In this document: positions 8,682 to 18,323 of the stretch, piece by piece
How positions within the stretch are numbered: position 1 is the stretch's first letter
Layout: each line of letters opens with the position of its first letter
Origin: Desulfofundulus luciae
Lineage (GTDB): Bacteria; Bacillota; Desulfotomaculia; Desulfotomaculales; Desulfovirgulaceae
Assembly (NCBI RefSeq): GCF_030813795.1
Contig: NZ_JAUSUX010000004.1
Span: 1 to 64,000 of the forward strand
Direction of reading: 5' to 3'
DNA length: 64,000 nucleotides
Program-made: the position numbers and the translations under genes
Notes under the pieces: generated by a model
Databases searched by the model: none
What the model saw: only the letters and a program-made list of their open reading frames with translations
What the model was told of the DNA's origin: nothing

Positions 8682-10060
8682 CGGCCCACCCCCAGGTAGG
8701 TCCATCCCGCTCGTCTGGCTTGTTCAGGGTCAAACAGGTTGCGCCCGTCCACCAGCACCGGGGTACGCATCATTCCGGCCAGGCGGGCCAGGTCAAGATG
8801 CCGGTACTCGGGCCATTCTGTGGCCAGCACCAGGGCTTCGGCCCCCGAGGCCAAAGTGTAAGGATCCTGGAAAAACTCCACTTCTAATCCTTCTAATGCC
8901 CGCCGCGCGTTGTCCAAGGCTACCGGGTCATGCACCCGCACGTGGGCGCCGCGATCAATCAGTATTCGGACCAAATCCATGGATGGAGATTCCCGTATAT
9001 CGTCGGTTCCCGGTTTAAAAGACAAACCCAATACCCCCACCACGCGGCCCCGCACTCCTTTCAGGGCTTCCTGCAGTTTTTCTACCACCCGGAGGCGCTG
9101 GCGGAAGTTAATCTCCCGGGCAGCGGCCACAATCGGCAAGTCGTAGTCGTACTCCTGCCCCATGGCCAAAAGGGCGGCGGTATCCTTGGGAAAACAACTT
9201 CCTCCCCAGCCCAGTCCCGCGGCCAGAAAACGTAGCCCAATCCGCGGGTCCAGGCCGATGCCCCTGCTTACCTCGGTCACATCGGCCCCCACTTTCTCGC
9301 ACAGCCCGGCAATTTCGTTGATGAAGCTGATCTTAAGGGCCAAAAAGGCGTTGGCCGCATATTTAATCATCTCGGCGCTGGTGGGATCGGTGGTAATCAG
9401 CGGGGGCAGGGCATAACCTTCGGGCCGGGGCAGAAAAGGAGGCGGGTCAAAGGTCTGCTCCAGGATGGGCCGGTAGAGCCGCCGCAGCATTTCCACCCCC
9501 GCGGCCTCCCGCGCACCCACCACGATGCGGTCGGGATAAAAGGTATCATAAAGGGCCATGCCTTCTCGAAGAAACTCAGGGTTGGAAACTACGTACGCGG
9601 TTACCTCTTTCGCGAGACCACGCTCGTTCAGCACCCGGTTTACCACATAAGCCACCCGGCGATTAGTACCAACAGGCACAGTAGATTTAACCACAAGGAT
9701 GTAATTGCGCCCAGGCAACAAGCTTGCGGCAACCTCACGGGCCGCTGCTTCCACAAACTGGGTATCAGCCTCCCCATTGGCTTTGGAGGGGGTACCCACT
9801 GCAATTAAGATAACATGGGCTTCGGCCACTGCTTCGGCAGTAGAGTGAGTAAAAAACAGGCGGTCTTGAGCCAGCGCCAGAAGAGTTTCGAGCCCTTGCT
9901 CACGAATTGGGCTTTTGCCGGAACGCAAAAGCTTTATTTTAGACACATCTTTATCCACTCCGGTGACCTGGTGCCCTAAATAGGCCAGGGCAGTTCCGGT
10001 AGCTAAACCTACATAGCCGGTGCCAATCATGGCCACTTTTAGGGGGTTAAATCCATCCAC
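8678..10060 (-). CDS. UDP-glucose 6-dehydrogenase
   Basis: A 460-residue UDP-glucose/GDP-mannose dehydrogenase that oxidises the 6-hydroxyl of the sugar in two NAD-dependent steps to a uronic acid. The NAD-binding site is VAMIGTGYVGLATGTALAYL at the N-terminus. The catalytic cysteine lies in GWGGSCFPKDTAAL, about residue 265. The C-terminal domain has GLSFKPGTDDIRESPS. Length and order match the family (TuaD/Ugd). GTG 10060 is preceded by GGGAGAG. It feeds the epimerase encoded just downstream. Confidence 0.93.
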   Translation of the reverse strand: MDGFNPLKVAMIGTGYVGLATGTALAYLGHQVTGVDKDVSKIKLLRSGKSPIREQGLETLLALAQDRLFFTHSTAEAVAEAHVILIAVGTPSKANGEADTQFVEAAAREVAASLLPGRNYILVVKSTVPVGTNRRVAYVVNRVLNERGLAKEVTAYVVSNPEFLREGMALYDTFYPDRIVVGAREAAGVEMLRRLYRPILEQTFDPPPFLPRPEGYALPPLITTDPTSAEMIKYAANAFLALKISFINEIAGLCEKVGADVTEVSRGIGLDPRIGLRFLAAGLGWGGSCFPKDTAALLAMGQEYDYDLPIVAAAREINFRQRLRVVEKLQEALKGVRGRVVGVLGLSFKPGTDDIRESPSMDLVRILIDRGAHVRVHDPVALDNARRALEGLEVEFFQDPYTLASGAEALVLATEWPEYRHLDLARLAGMMRTPVLVDGRNLFDPEQARRAGWTYLGVGR

Positions 10061-10174
10061 AAGAAAAACTCTCCCTAATTAGTTTCTAGTCGAATGGCAT
10101 TTGGTCATACAATTTTACCAGGTTCCAATAATTACGACGTTTAGGTATGTGTCCCTCGCTGAACCAGGAGCATT

Positions 10175-11038
10175 TTACAATTTCTGGCTGTTCTGTGCCG
10201 ATATACCCTCACGCTTGGACAGGTCCAGTGGATTCCGCTGGAAATACTCGAGTATAAAAGCCATAAAGATACCACTCATTAACCCCAGCATCCCGGCCAG
10301 GGCTACATTAAGTTTTTTATTTGGCTTAACCGGGTAAACCGGTTCCCGGGCGCCGCGGATGACCTGTACATTTTTCAATTCATTGATTTCTTTCTGCAAT
10401 GCCAGGTAACGGTCCAGAAGCTCAATGCGCTGAGACTCTTCACTCTGGAGGTACTCCAGGGTGCGGGAACGGCGCAGGTCCTTTTCCACCGGCGAAATGC
10501 CGCTGGCGGATTCTATGGCGTTCAATACCTCTCGTGTTTTCTTGATATCTGTTTCAATGGCATATAGACGGGTTCGAACTGAATTGAGCTGGTTGGCCAG
10601 TAACTGCCTGTGCTGCTGGTAGGAGGGCTCGCTGCGTTCTTTAAACAGTTCAACCATCTTTTCTACTATAGCTTTTCCCTCAGCTCGATTTTGGGTTTGC
10701 ACGGAAATCTTGAGGAAATTGGTGTCCTTGATTGATTCTATCTTGATAGTTTCTTTAAAACTCCTGAATTTTTCCCTGGGAACGTTGAGCTTTAAATCTT
10801 TGATAACAGTAAGCAATAGTTCATCGCTTAACAAGATTTCCCTGGCCGATGCCTGACTGGTGTATGTAGGGTCGGGGAAAACACCCAGCGCTATGATTGT
10901 GCTCACTTCATAAGTTGGCGGGATTATAAAGCTGATTGCTGCCGCGGCAAAAACCGCGGTGATGAATATGCCCAAAATTAGACGACGTCTTTTCCACAGA
11001 ATAAGGATTAGATCCCTCAGATCCAGTTCTTCTTCCAA
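10175..11038 (-). CDS. Wzz-like polysaccharide chain-length determinant
   Basis: About 287 residues with the co-polymerase layout: short cytoplasmic N-terminus (LDLRDLILILWKRRR), first membrane segment near residues 20-40, a long helical extracytoplasmic part, and a second membrane segment near 245-265 preceded by PVYPVKPNKKLN. Such proteins set the length of polymerised glycan with a Wzy polymerase. No tyrosine-kinase domain is attached. The TTG at 11038 sits nine bases after AGGAGG; the ATG at 11047 touches that sequence and is less likely. The 114 bases after the stop hold nothing recognised. Confidence 0.85.
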   Translation of the reverse strand: MEEELDLRDLILILWKRRRLILGIFITAVFAAAAISFIIPPTYEVSTIIALGVFPDPTYTSQASAREILLSDELLLTVIKDLKLNVPREKFRSFKETIKIESIKDTNFLKISVQTQNRAEGKAIVEKMVELFKERSEPSYQQHRQLLANQLNSVRTRLYAIETDIKKTREVLNAIESASGISPVEKDLRRSRTLEYLQSEESQRIELLDRYLALQKEINELKNVQVIRGAREPVYPVKPNKKLNVALAGMLGLMSGIFMAFILEYFQRNPLDLSKREGISAQNSQKL

Positions 11039-11051
11039 GTGCTTCATCCTC

Positions 11052-13481
11052 CTAAAGCGTGGGAATCGTTTTTAATTGCTGAAAGGCAGCTTCCAAACTT
11101 TTGTTTATCTGCCCGGCTTCCTTCACCAGCTTTTTCGCTTCCTCCGTTTTACCCTGCTTTTCTCTCACCAGGGCCAGCCAGAGGGATGCTTCGCCTTTCA
11201 ACTGATTATCCTGCATTGCGGCCTGCAGGCTTTTTTCCGCTCCCGGCAGGTCACCCAGCAGGTACCGGGCCTGCCCCATCCCCAGGTGCACCCCGGGCGT
11301 AACGGAAAGCATGGGGGCGACGGACCAGAGCTTCTTCTCTTCTTCCCCCAACCCCGCCACCCGGGCCTGGATCATCTCCGGTACCTTCAGGGCTTCCTCC
11401 AGGTGCCGACGGGCAGCGTCTTTATTCCCCGCCTGCAGTTCACCCCTGCCGGCGGCGGCACAGGTTGTTGCAAAAGTTTCGTACCAGGCAATTTGATAGG
11501 GCGCCAGCTCCAATGCCCGGCGGGCATAGTTGACAGCATCCGGGTACCTGCCAGCGGCCAGGGAGGCCCGGGCCAGGTCGGCCTGCCGGGCGGCGCTGTA
11601 ACGGCTTAAAGCGGCGGCCCGGCGGGCCTCCTCCAGGGCCTGCCGGGGCCTGTCCGTACTGAGGTAAATGCGCATCAGGACGGTATGGTAGTCGGCATTG
11701 AAAGGATTATAAGCGGCTGCCTTCTGCATGGCGGCCAGGCCCTGCTGGACGTTTCCCTGCTGCAGGTATCCGGCCGCCTGGGTGGCATAGCTGTTGGCCG
11801 AGGCCAGGAAGAAGGCAAAAAGGAACACTATGGCGCCCGCAGCGGAGGCTGCGGCCAGGGCTACGGGGTTTGAGGGCCAAATGCCACCTTTTTTTGCTGC
11901 TTGCAGTTTATTGCTTGGAACTTGAGCAGTATCTTTAGCGCGATTATAACCTGAAACCCTGACGCAGGCAAAGAGAGTCCACAACGCCAGTGTTAGAGCC
12001 GAAAGGGACAGGTCGAAGTCAACTGCTGCGTGCAGGCCCACGGCCAGGGCCCCGGCGGTCACGGCCCAGACCATGGCCCGGCGGGTACTGACGGCGGACG
12101 CGCTCCAGTACGCCCGGTGGGCGGCCCACAGGAAGGAGGCCCAGATGCCCGTCATCACAAGCAGCCCCACCATGCCGGTCTCCACGGCCACCTGGAAGTA
12201 GTGGCTGTGCACCTCGTTGGAGTTGTACAGGTAGCCCTGGTAGGCCCGGTAGGCCTCTTCCCAGCCGCCCCCACCCCAGCCCAGAAGGGGGCGATCCTTG
12301 ATCATGATCATGGCATCTTTAACAAAATAGGCACGTGAAAAAGCGTTGCGCAAATAAGTAAAGCTGGTTACCTTTTCCATAACCTCGGGGTGTGCAGCCA
12401 GCACCGCCGTGCCTGCAATCAGGCAGGCGATTACTATAGAAGCCAGGGCCGCATTCACCCGTTTTTTATCTTCCAGCCACGGGGATAAAAAGCGTTTTTC
12501 CGCAAAACCGTAAACCCATTGCCCGGCCAGAACCAGGGCCAGCCCTCCCAAGATCCAGAGCCAGGCCGCACCCACCTGCCTGGCCATGGCCGCCGCGATG
12601 AACTTATGGGATGCAATATAACCGGGGCCGCCCACATATAGCGTATGCAGCAGTACCGGCAGCCGCTTTTGCCAGTGCAGCCCGATCAGGTAGAGTACGA
12701 ACACCGCTCCGGTGATGAGCAGGCCACCGCGGGATTTGGTGCCGAAAAGCACGGCCAGGATGATAAAGTTGGCCGCGGCGTAAAAATACCCGTACGGCCG
12801 GCATTCCAGGAGGCGCCGGGGCAGGGTTTTGAGCAGCGCCCGGTCGGTGATGGTTTCACCCACAGTGCGGGAACCGTAGTGCGCCCACAAGAACAGCCCC
12901 AGGAAGCCCGCCAGGGCCAGGTAGCTGGCCAGGGCGTTGGGGTACTGGAAGGTGGAATAAATGCGCCCGTTTAGAAAACCGTCCTTTATATACACCAGAC
13001 CGGTGGCCGTGAAGAGACCGGCCAATGCTACACCGGCGGCTGCCAGGTAAATGACATGCAGCAGCCGGCCGGCGTCTTCTTCATGCTCCACCACCTGAAC
13101 GGCCACCCAGTAGGCCAGGAAATACAGGATGTTCTTGACGATCTCGTCTGCGGCCAGGCCATAGTTGACCGCCCCGAAGGCGGCAATAACGTACACCAGC
13201 GGCAGGGCCAGGGTGAAATAGTCCAGCGGGTGCGATAAAAAGCTGTAATCCCGCTGCCCGTGCTTCCAGAGCCAGGTGAACCAGAAGATTACCGCCGCGC
13301 CCATCAGGGCCAGTTCCTGCTCGGGAGGGAAGAAGAGGCCCCGGAAAAAGGGTGGGAAAAAGAGCAGCGCCGCCAGTCCCCAAAAGGCGACCTGGTAGGT
13401 CCAGGGGCGGACAGTCGCCGTCATTGCCGCCAGTTCCCTTGTGCGATTTACCCGGGGGGTTGTGGCAGTTGCTTTGGCCAT
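11052..13481 (-). CDS. O-antigen ligase/Wzy_C membrane protein with C-terminal TPR domain
   Basis: An 809-residue protein. Residues about 25-560 are a multi-span membrane domain containing the Wzy_C-type block GWGGGGWEEAYRAYQG followed by SNEVHSHYFQVAVETG, whose His and Glu lie in the large external loop. After a last membrane span near 565-585 the remainder is made of tetratricopeptide-like helices (AALSRYSAARQADLARASLA, YPDAVNYARRALELAP). Ligase-fold proteins with TPR tails attach or polymerise glycans outside the membrane. It is the first gene of the polysaccharide run and has AAAGGAG before its ATG. Substrate unknown. Confidence 0.82.
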   Translation of the reverse strand: MAKATATTPRVNRTRELAAMTATVRPWTYQVAFWGLAALLFFPPFFRGLFFPPEQELALMGAAVIFWFTWLWKHGQRDYSFLSHPLDYFTLALPLVYVIAAFGAVNYGLAADEIVKNILYFLAYWVAVQVVEHEEDAGRLLHVIYLAAAGVALAGLFTATGLVYIKDGFLNGRIYSTFQYPNALASYLALAGFLGLFLWAHYGSRTVGETITDRALLKTLPRRLLECRPYGYFYAAANFIILAVLFGTKSRGGLLITGAVFVLYLIGLHWQKRLPVLLHTLYVGGPGYIASHKFIAAAMARQVGAAWLWILGGLALVLAGQWVYGFAEKRFLSPWLEDKKRVNAALASIVIACLIAGTAVLAAHPEVMEKVTSFTYLRNAFSRAYFVKDAMIMIKDRPLLGWGGGGWEEAYRAYQGYLYNSNEVHSHYFQVAVETGMVGLLVMTGIWASFLWAAHRAYWSASAVSTRRAMVWAVTAGALAVGLHAAVDFDLSLSALTLALWTLFACVRVSGYNRAKDTAQVPSNKLQAAKKGGIWPSNPVALAAASAAGAIVFLFAFFLASANSYATQAAGYLQQGNVQQGLAAMQKAAAYNPFNADYHTVLMRIYLSTDRPRQALEEARRAAALSRYSAARQADLARASLAAGRYPDAVNYARRALELAPYQIAWYETFATTCAAAGRGELQAGNKDAARRHLEEALKVPEMIQARVAGLGEEEKKLWSVAPMLSVTPGVHLGMGQARYLLGDLPGAEKSLQAAMQDNQLKGEASLWLALVREKQGKTEEAKKLVKEAGQINKSLEAAFQQLKTIPTL

Positions 13482-13599
13482 GGTCCAGCTCCTTTGTGTT
13501 ACAAAATTTTGTCAGGACTCTTAAGGCACAAATTACAGCATTCTACAATAATTCCGTAATTCCTGCGTCCAACTCCTTTTTTTAAAATCTTCCTGCAGA

Positions 13600-13650
13600 A
13601 AAGTACATTCGATCCGTTTACTTTTCAAGGCGGGGTTTCTACCCGCCTTG
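13600..13650 (-). terminator. possible hairpin terminator after fliY
   Basis: An AAGGCGGG/CCCGCCTT hairpin (about 13627-13648) follows the fliY stop. It is trailed by a second weaker stem made of GAAAAGTA and TACTTTTC. Neither is followed by a clear run of T on the minus strand, so this is only a possible end for the long flagellar transcript. Confidence 0.35.
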
Positions 13651-13655
13651 GTTAA

Positions 13656-14936
13656 TCAATGCCGCGTTCCCAGCTGTTCCACCCGCTCTTCCGGGCTGAT
13701 GATGCTGGTGATGCGCACCCCGAAGTTTTCGTTGACCACCACCACTTCCCCCCGGGCCACCAGGGTGCCGTTCACCAGCACTTCCACCGGTTCATCCACC
13801 AGTGAAGAAAGTTCCACAATGGCTCCCGGAGTTAGACCCAGTACCTCTTTAATTGGCCGCCGGGTGCGCCCCAGGACCACGCTGACCTTCAGGGGAATGT
13901 CCAGCAGCAGTTCCAGCTTGCGCTGCTCCTCCTCGGTAAGGGAGGCAAAAGTGCGCCGCCCGTCGTCCGGGGGTGGTGCCGCCTGCGCAGCCACTGCCGG
14001 CTGTGGTTCGGGGGGCGGAACGGCCTCCTGCCTTCCGGCCGCCGGTTCCGGGGCGGGGGCTGCCGTTTGCGCCATTAACTGCTCTAAAAGGATGGCAGCC
14101 TCCTCCTTGGCCGTCTCCAGGCTCATGATCTGCATGATTTCCGTATCCACCAGATCGCCGATGGTCATTTTAAAAGAAACCACGACAATGGGGTCTTCGG
14201 TGGGCAGCCGGTAACCCGCCCCTTCTCCGGACACCTCAAGCACCGTGGTCCGGGGTGGGGAGATGTTGATGGTACGGCGGAAGATGGTAGCCAGGGAGGT
14301 GGAGGCGGTGCCGATCATCTGGTTCATGGCCTCCGAGGCCGCCGAAAGCTCCAGTTCGGAGATCTGTTCCGCCACGTTGGTGCCGTCGCCGCCCATCATC
14401 AAATCGGCCATGATCATGGCGTCCTTTAACTGGATGATGAGCACGTTGAACCCCTTGAGCCCCTCTTTGAACTCCACCTGGATGATCACGTAAGGGACCT
14501 TGAAGCCCGCAAAAAACTCCTCCTGCGTGCAGGTAATCACCCGGGGGCTGGTAATGGTTACTTTCTGGTTCAGCAGTTCGGACAGGGTGGTGGCTGCGGA
14601 ACCCATGGAGATGTTGCCGATTTCCCCCAGGGCGTCCCTTTCCTCGGGGGTCAGGTCCACCGCCGGCCTGCAGCCTGCGGTCAGGGGGCTGCTTTCCGGC
14701 GGCGCTTCACCCGCTGCCCGGCTGGCGCCTGCCGGTTCCCCGGGTGCCCGTTCCGGATTTTCCCCGGGGCCGGCTGCCGGGACCTCCACTTCCAGGGCAG
14801 GCGCAGCCGTGGCCGCCACTTCTTCCGCCCCCTGCCCGGCCTGCGGCTCATCTTCCGGCGAAGGTTCCCCGGCAGCAGCCTTTAACAGGGCGTCTATTTC
14901 TTCCTGGCTTAAAAACTGGTTATTATCCGGCACCAT
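13656..14936 (-). CDS. fliY: flagellar motor switch phosphatase FliY
   Basis: A 426-residue protein with three parts. An N-terminal CheY-phosphate-binding motif (FLSQEEIDALL) comes first. Two CheC-type phosphatase helices follow (DALGEIGNISMGSAATTL near residue 105, and LSAASEAMNQMIGTAS, about 100 residues on). The C-terminal FliN/SpoA domain contains DIPLKVSVVLGRTRRPIKEV and NENFGVRI. The Pro/Ala/Glu-rich linkers are typical. FliY sits in the C-ring and dephosphorylates CheY-P in Gram-positive bacteria. Its start overlaps fliM by 14 bases with GGGAGGAAATGA before ATG. It is the last gene of the operon. Confidence 0.95.
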   Translation of the reverse strand: MVPDNNQFLSQEEIDALLKAAAGEPSPEDEPQAGQGAEEVAATAAPALEVEVPAAGPGENPERAPGEPAGASRAAGEAPPESSPLTAGCRPAVDLTPEERDALGEIGNISMGSAATTLSELLNQKVTITSPRVITCTQEEFFAGFKVPYVIIQVEFKEGLKGFNVLIIQLKDAMIMADLMMGGDGTNVAEQISELELSAASEAMNQMIGTASTSLATIFRRTINISPPRTTVLEVSGEGAGYRLPTEDPIVVVSFKMTIGDLVDTEIMQIMSLETAKEEAAILLEQLMAQTAAPAPEPAAGRQEAVPPPEPQPAVAAQAAPPPDDGRRTFASLTEEEQRKLELLLDIPLKVSVVLGRTRRPIKEVLGLTPGAIVELSSLVDEPVEVLVNGTLVARGEVVVVNENFGVRITSIISPEERVEQLGTRH

Positions 14937-15918
14937 TCATTTCCTCCCCGGTTAGCGATACCACCTGCACCGCCAGGTTTTGTCCCACCCGGCCGGCCTG
15001 CACGCCGAATTTACGCTCCCCTTCCACGTAAAGATCCAGGTCCTGGTTTAGATGGCGGTTAAGCACTATCACGTCTCCTTCCTGCAGTTGCAGCAATTCA
15101 TGTACGGTGATTTCCGTTTCCCCCAGGATCACCTGTAGTTCCACCCGGGAAAAGCCCAGCCAGTAGCTCAGCCGCTCCTGATCCTCGGGGCGGGGCCCCC
15201 CCACCTGGCGGCTGAACTGCTGGCGTACCGAAAGCCGGGATATCACCGGCTCCATCAATATGTACGGCAGGCACAGGTTGATAAAACCCCTCTCTTCCTC
15301 GTTGATGGACACGGCAAAGGTGATCAGGGCCACCACCTCATTTGGTGAATAAAGCTGCTGCATTCTGGGGTTGGTTTCGATGGCCTGGACTTCCGGCTCC
15401 ACGGAATAGAAATCGTGCCAGGCCTGGGCCAGGTGCTCCAGAATGCGTTCTACCAGCCGTTTTACCACCGTCACCTCGATCTCGGTCAGTTCCCGCATCT
15501 GATCCGTGGAGGTACCCGGCCCGCCGAAAAGCAGGTCCAGCATGGGGAAAACCACCTGGGTGTTGATTTCCATCAGTGCCGAACCTTCCAGGGGGTTCAA
15601 ACTGAAAACGGCCAGGGCCGTAGGGCTGGGAATGGAGCGGATGAATTCTTCATAGATCATCTGCCCCACCGAAGCCAGTTCCACGTTGGCCGCGGCCCGC
15701 AGGTAGCCGGAAAGGAAACTGGACAAAAGCCGGGCAAAATGCTGGTGCAGCATTTCCAGGGTGCGCAGGTGTTCTTTGGAAAATTTATTCGGCCGGCGGA
15801 AGTCGTAGGATTTTACCGCGGGAGCCGGGGGTTTCTTTGCCTCCTCCAGGCTCAGTTCACCGGAGGTGAGGGCCGCCAGCAGGGAATCTATTTCCCCCTG
15901 GCTCAAGACTTCCTGCAT
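14923..15918 (-). CDS. fliM: flagellar motor switch protein FliM
   Basis: A 331-residue C-ring protein. The N-terminal VLSQGEIDSLLAAL is the CheY-P docking peptide. The middle domain (about 45-230) has the GGPGTSTDQMRELTEIE region, and the C-terminal SpoA domain contains LQLQEGDVIVLNR. FliM couples CheY-P binding to a change in rotation. GGGAGG precedes the ATG. The gene lies between cheY and fliY, so response regulator, target and phosphatase are adjacent. Confidence 0.96.
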   Translation of the reverse strand: MQEVLSQGEIDSLLAALTSGELSLEEAKKPPAPAVKSYDFRRPNKFSKEHLRTLEMLHQHFARLLSSFLSGYLRAAANVELASVGQMIYEEFIRSIPSPTALAVFSLNPLEGSALMEINTQVVFPMLDLLFGGPGTSTDQMRELTEIEVTVVKRLVERILEHLAQAWHDFYSVEPEVQAIETNPRMQQLYSPNEVVALITFAVSINEEERGFINLCLPYILMEPVISRLSVRQQFSRQVGGPRPEDQERLSYWLGFSRVELQVILGETEITVHELLQLQEGDVIVLNRHLNQDLDLYVEGERKFGVQAGRVGQNLAVQVVSLTGEEMNGAG

Positions 15919-15938
15919 CCAGTACGCCTCCCTTTTCC

Positions 15939-16313
15939 TTACTTGCGGGAGCGGGCCAGTACCCGCTCAATGGCCTGCAGGAGACGGTCCTGCTGGAAAG
16001 GCTTGACGATGAAATCCCTGGCCCCGGCCTGGATGGCGTCCATGACCATGGCCTGCTGGCCCATGGCGCTGACCATGATGATGCTGGCGTTGGGATCGAC
16101 GGCCCGGATGGCCTTCACCGCCTCAATGCCGTCCATCTCGGGCATGGTGATGTCCATGGTGACAATATCGGGCTTTAATTCGGCGTACTTCTCCACGGCC
16201 TGCTTGCCGTTTTCAGCTTCCCCCGCCACTTCATAGCCGTTTTTGGTGACAATGTTTTTAATCATCATGCGCATGAAGGCGGCGTCGTCCACCACCAGGA
16301 TCCTTTTACCCAA
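15939..16313 (-). CDS. cheY: chemotaxis response regulator CheY
   Basis: A 124-residue single receiver domain. The acidic pocket is VVDDAAF, the phosphorylated Asp lies in DIVTMDITMPEMDG, the switch Ser in MVSAMG, and the conserved Lys in FIVKPF. It carries the signal from CheA to the motor; no cheA is present in the window. The start is TTG 16313, eight bases after GAGGGGG. Confidence 0.96.
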   Translation of the reverse strand: MGKRILVVDDAAFMRMMIKNIVTKNGYEVAGEAENGKQAVEKYAELKPDIVTMDITMPEMDGIEAVKAIRAVDPNASIIMVSAMGQQAMVMDAIQAGARDFIVKPFQQDRLLQAIERVLARSRK

Positions 16314-16344
16314 TGCTGTTTCCCCCTCACATATATTAAGAGCT

Positions 16345-16965
16345 CTACCCTTCGCTGAAACCGAGAGCGGCCATCAGCCGGTCGATGGCACCCGGTTCGG
16401 TGAGCAGGAAAAAATGCCCTTTAATCAATGTTTCCTCATCGTGGAATAGCTCGGTTTCAATAACCAGCACCTGGTCTTCCACCCTGCCGGCGGCCACCAT
16501 CAGGGAAGTCAGCACCGCCCCCAGCATGTCGAAGGCAAACAACGGCACGGTGGTGACCATGTTCAGGCCGGTCATCATGCTGATGGCACTGACAAAAGAG
16601 CCGGTTAGTACGTTGCCGATTTCCTTTATTGCCGACTGGGCCATTTCGTCCAGTTCCCCGGTCGTCCCCACCGGCAGCCCCATGAGCATGTCCACCAGGT
16701 GGAGGGTGCTTTCCCCGTCGAAGATAAACAGCACTATTCCCGGCGCATCACCCAGCACCCGCAGGCTCACGCACCCCACCAGCTCCTCGTAGCCCCCCAC
16801 CAGCTCAATCATTTCTTCAAAGGGCAGAAAGCTGCTGCGTGGCACGCGCATGTTCACCCGCCGGTTAATCAACTGGGCGAGGGAAGTTACGGCGTTGCCC
16901 AGCCCGATATTGCCGATTTCTTTAAGGGCGTCCAGTTCCACCGGTGAAAGATGCCTGTAGCTCAA
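16345..16965 (-). CDS. cheC: CheY-P phosphatase CheC
   Basis: 206 residues with two copies of the E-X2-N phosphatase helix, DALKEIGNIGLGNA near the N-terminus and SAIKEIGNVLTGS near residue 110, both intact as in the true CheC class. CheC removes phosphate from CheY-P and binds CheD, whose gene is two genes upstream. The TTG start overlaps the cheR stop (TTGA) and follows GGGGGAGG, indicating translational coupling. Confidence 0.94.
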   Translation of the reverse strand: MSYRHLSPVELDALKEIGNIGLGNAVTSLAQLINRRVNMRVPRSSFLPFEEMIELVGGYEELVGCVSLRVLGDAPGIVLFIFDGESTLHLVDMLMGLPVGTTGELDEMAQSAIKEIGNVLTGSFVSAISMMTGLNMVTTVPLFAFDMLGAVLTSLMVAAGRVEDQVLVIETELFHDEETLIKGHFFLLTEPGAIDRLMAALGFSEG

Positions 16966-17750
16966 GAGCCTCCCCCCTTTGCCCCCCGCTTGCGGTAAAA
17001 ACAGGTACGCAATTTTTCCAGACCCAGTTCCTGATAATTAAAGATCATCTCGCTTCCTCCAATAAACAGTACCCCTCCCGGGGCCAGGGCCCGGGCAAGT
17101 TTCTCGTTCAGCCTGTCCTGGGCTTCCCGGGTGAAATAAATGGTTACGTTGCGGCACAGGATCAGGTCGTAACCCTGGCCGAAGGGATCGTTCAGCAGGT
17201 CGTGGCGCCGGAAGGCCACCCGCCGGCGGATATTTTCATTAATGATAAAAGAACCGTTTTCCCGGGTGAAAAACCGGGCCAGCCGCTGCGGGCTTACGTT
17301 GCGTACAACCTCGGGAGGATACCGGCCTTCTTTTGCTTTGACCAGGACGTTTTGATCTATGTCCGTGGCCTCCAGGTGGTGCGGGCGTCCCGGGGTAAGT
17401 TCTTCCAGGATGATGGCCACCGAGTAGGGCTCGGCGCCCGCCGCGCAGGCGGCGCTCCATATTTTCAGCGTTCTTTTTTCCTTTAAAAGGGCGGGTAAAA
17501 CAATACTTTCCAGCTCCCGGAACCTTTCCGGATCTCGGAAAAACTCCGATACGTTGATGGTCAGGTAATCCAGGAAGGACTGGTAGGCTCCGGGGTCGTT
17601 TTTGAGATTCTGGAACAATGCGCCGTAGCCGGAAAGCTGCCGCCGCACCAGGTAGGCGTCCAGGCGCCTTTTGAGCTGGGTTTCCTTGTAGCTGTTCAGG
17701 TCCAGGCGAAAATGCTGGTGCATCATTTCCTTGAACCGGGCAAAATCCAT
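16962..17750 (-). CDS. cheR: chemoreceptor methyltransferase CheR
   Basis: A 262-residue SAM-dependent methyltransferase for receptor glutamates. The N-terminal helical domain (LDLNSYKETQLKRRLDAYLV) is followed by FFRDPERF and the SAM-binding segment WSAACAAGAEPYSVAIILEE, which has Ala where many CheRs have a GCSxGEE sequence. DLILCRNVTIYF is the usual active-site motif. No cheB was found nearby; it may lie elsewhere. Confidence 0.93.
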   Translation of the reverse strand: MDFARFKEMMHQHFRLDLNSYKETQLKRRLDAYLVRRQLSGYGALFQNLKNDPGAYQSFLDYLTINVSEFFRDPERFRELESIVLPALLKEKRTLKIWSAACAAGAEPYSVAIILEELTPGRPHHLEATDIDQNVLVKAKEGRYPPEVVRNVSPQRLARFFTRENGSFIINENIRRRVAFRRHDLLNDPFGQGYDLILCRNVTIYFTREAQDRLNEKLARALAPGGVLFIGGSEMIFNYQELGLEKLRTCFYRKRGAKGGGS

Positions 17751-17751
17751 C

Positions 17752-18261
17752 TCAGATCACCTTCAGCTTGCTCCCCAGCATGCGGATGCTCACCTTGCCG
17801 TTGCTGGTGTCGAAAATCATGGTCCGCCCCCGGTTGCCTCCCACCTCTTCCGCCAGGATGGGAATACCCGCATCCTTCAACAGCGCCCGGGCCTTTTCCA
17901 CATTGCGCTGCCCGATATTCAGGATCATTTTGTTGTCCAGGCCGGAGAACATCTGGGCTCCCCCCACCAGCTTGGCCTGCAGGCGGCCCGGCTGGGCGCC
18001 GTGTTTTCTCAATTCGTCGATTAACAGCGGTATGCCCAGGTCGGCAAACTTGGCCGGTTTGGTGACGTTGCTGAACTGGGTGCTGTCGGGGAGCATCAGG
18101 TGTAAAAGCCCGCCCAGTTTGAGCACGGGATCATAAAGGCTAACCCCCACGCAGGAACCCAGGCCCAGGGTAATCAGCCGGGCCGGGTCCCTGCCGATTT
18201 TATAGTCCGCTATGCCAACCTGTATTTCCACAGGGTCGCTGGCGGCTTTGGCCGGCTCCAT
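17752..18261 (-). CDS. cheD: chemoreceptor glutamine deamidase CheD
   Basis: 169 residues from the ATG at 18261, which has a strong AAAGGAGG site; an in-frame upstream ATG at 18354 would overlap flgG and lacks family similarity. The catalytic Cys is in LGLGSCVGVSLYDP and His in GLLHLMLPDS. CheD deamidates receptor glutamines and, with CheC, forms an adaptation feedback loop. It is one base from cheR. Confidence 0.94.
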   Translation of the reverse strand: MEPAKAASDPVEIQVGIADYKIGRDPARLITLGLGSCVGVSLYDPVLKLGGLLHLMLPDSTQFSNVTKPAKFADLGIPLLIDELRKHGAQPGRLQAKLVGGAQMFSGLDNKMILNIGQRNVEKARALLKDAGIPILAEEVGGNRGRTMIFDTSNGKVSIRMLGSKLKVI

Positions 18262-18323
18262 TCCAGTCCTCCTTTTCAAACTGCCTGCCGGGGTTTTTCG
18301 GGTGTCCCGGGCAGGTACCGGTT

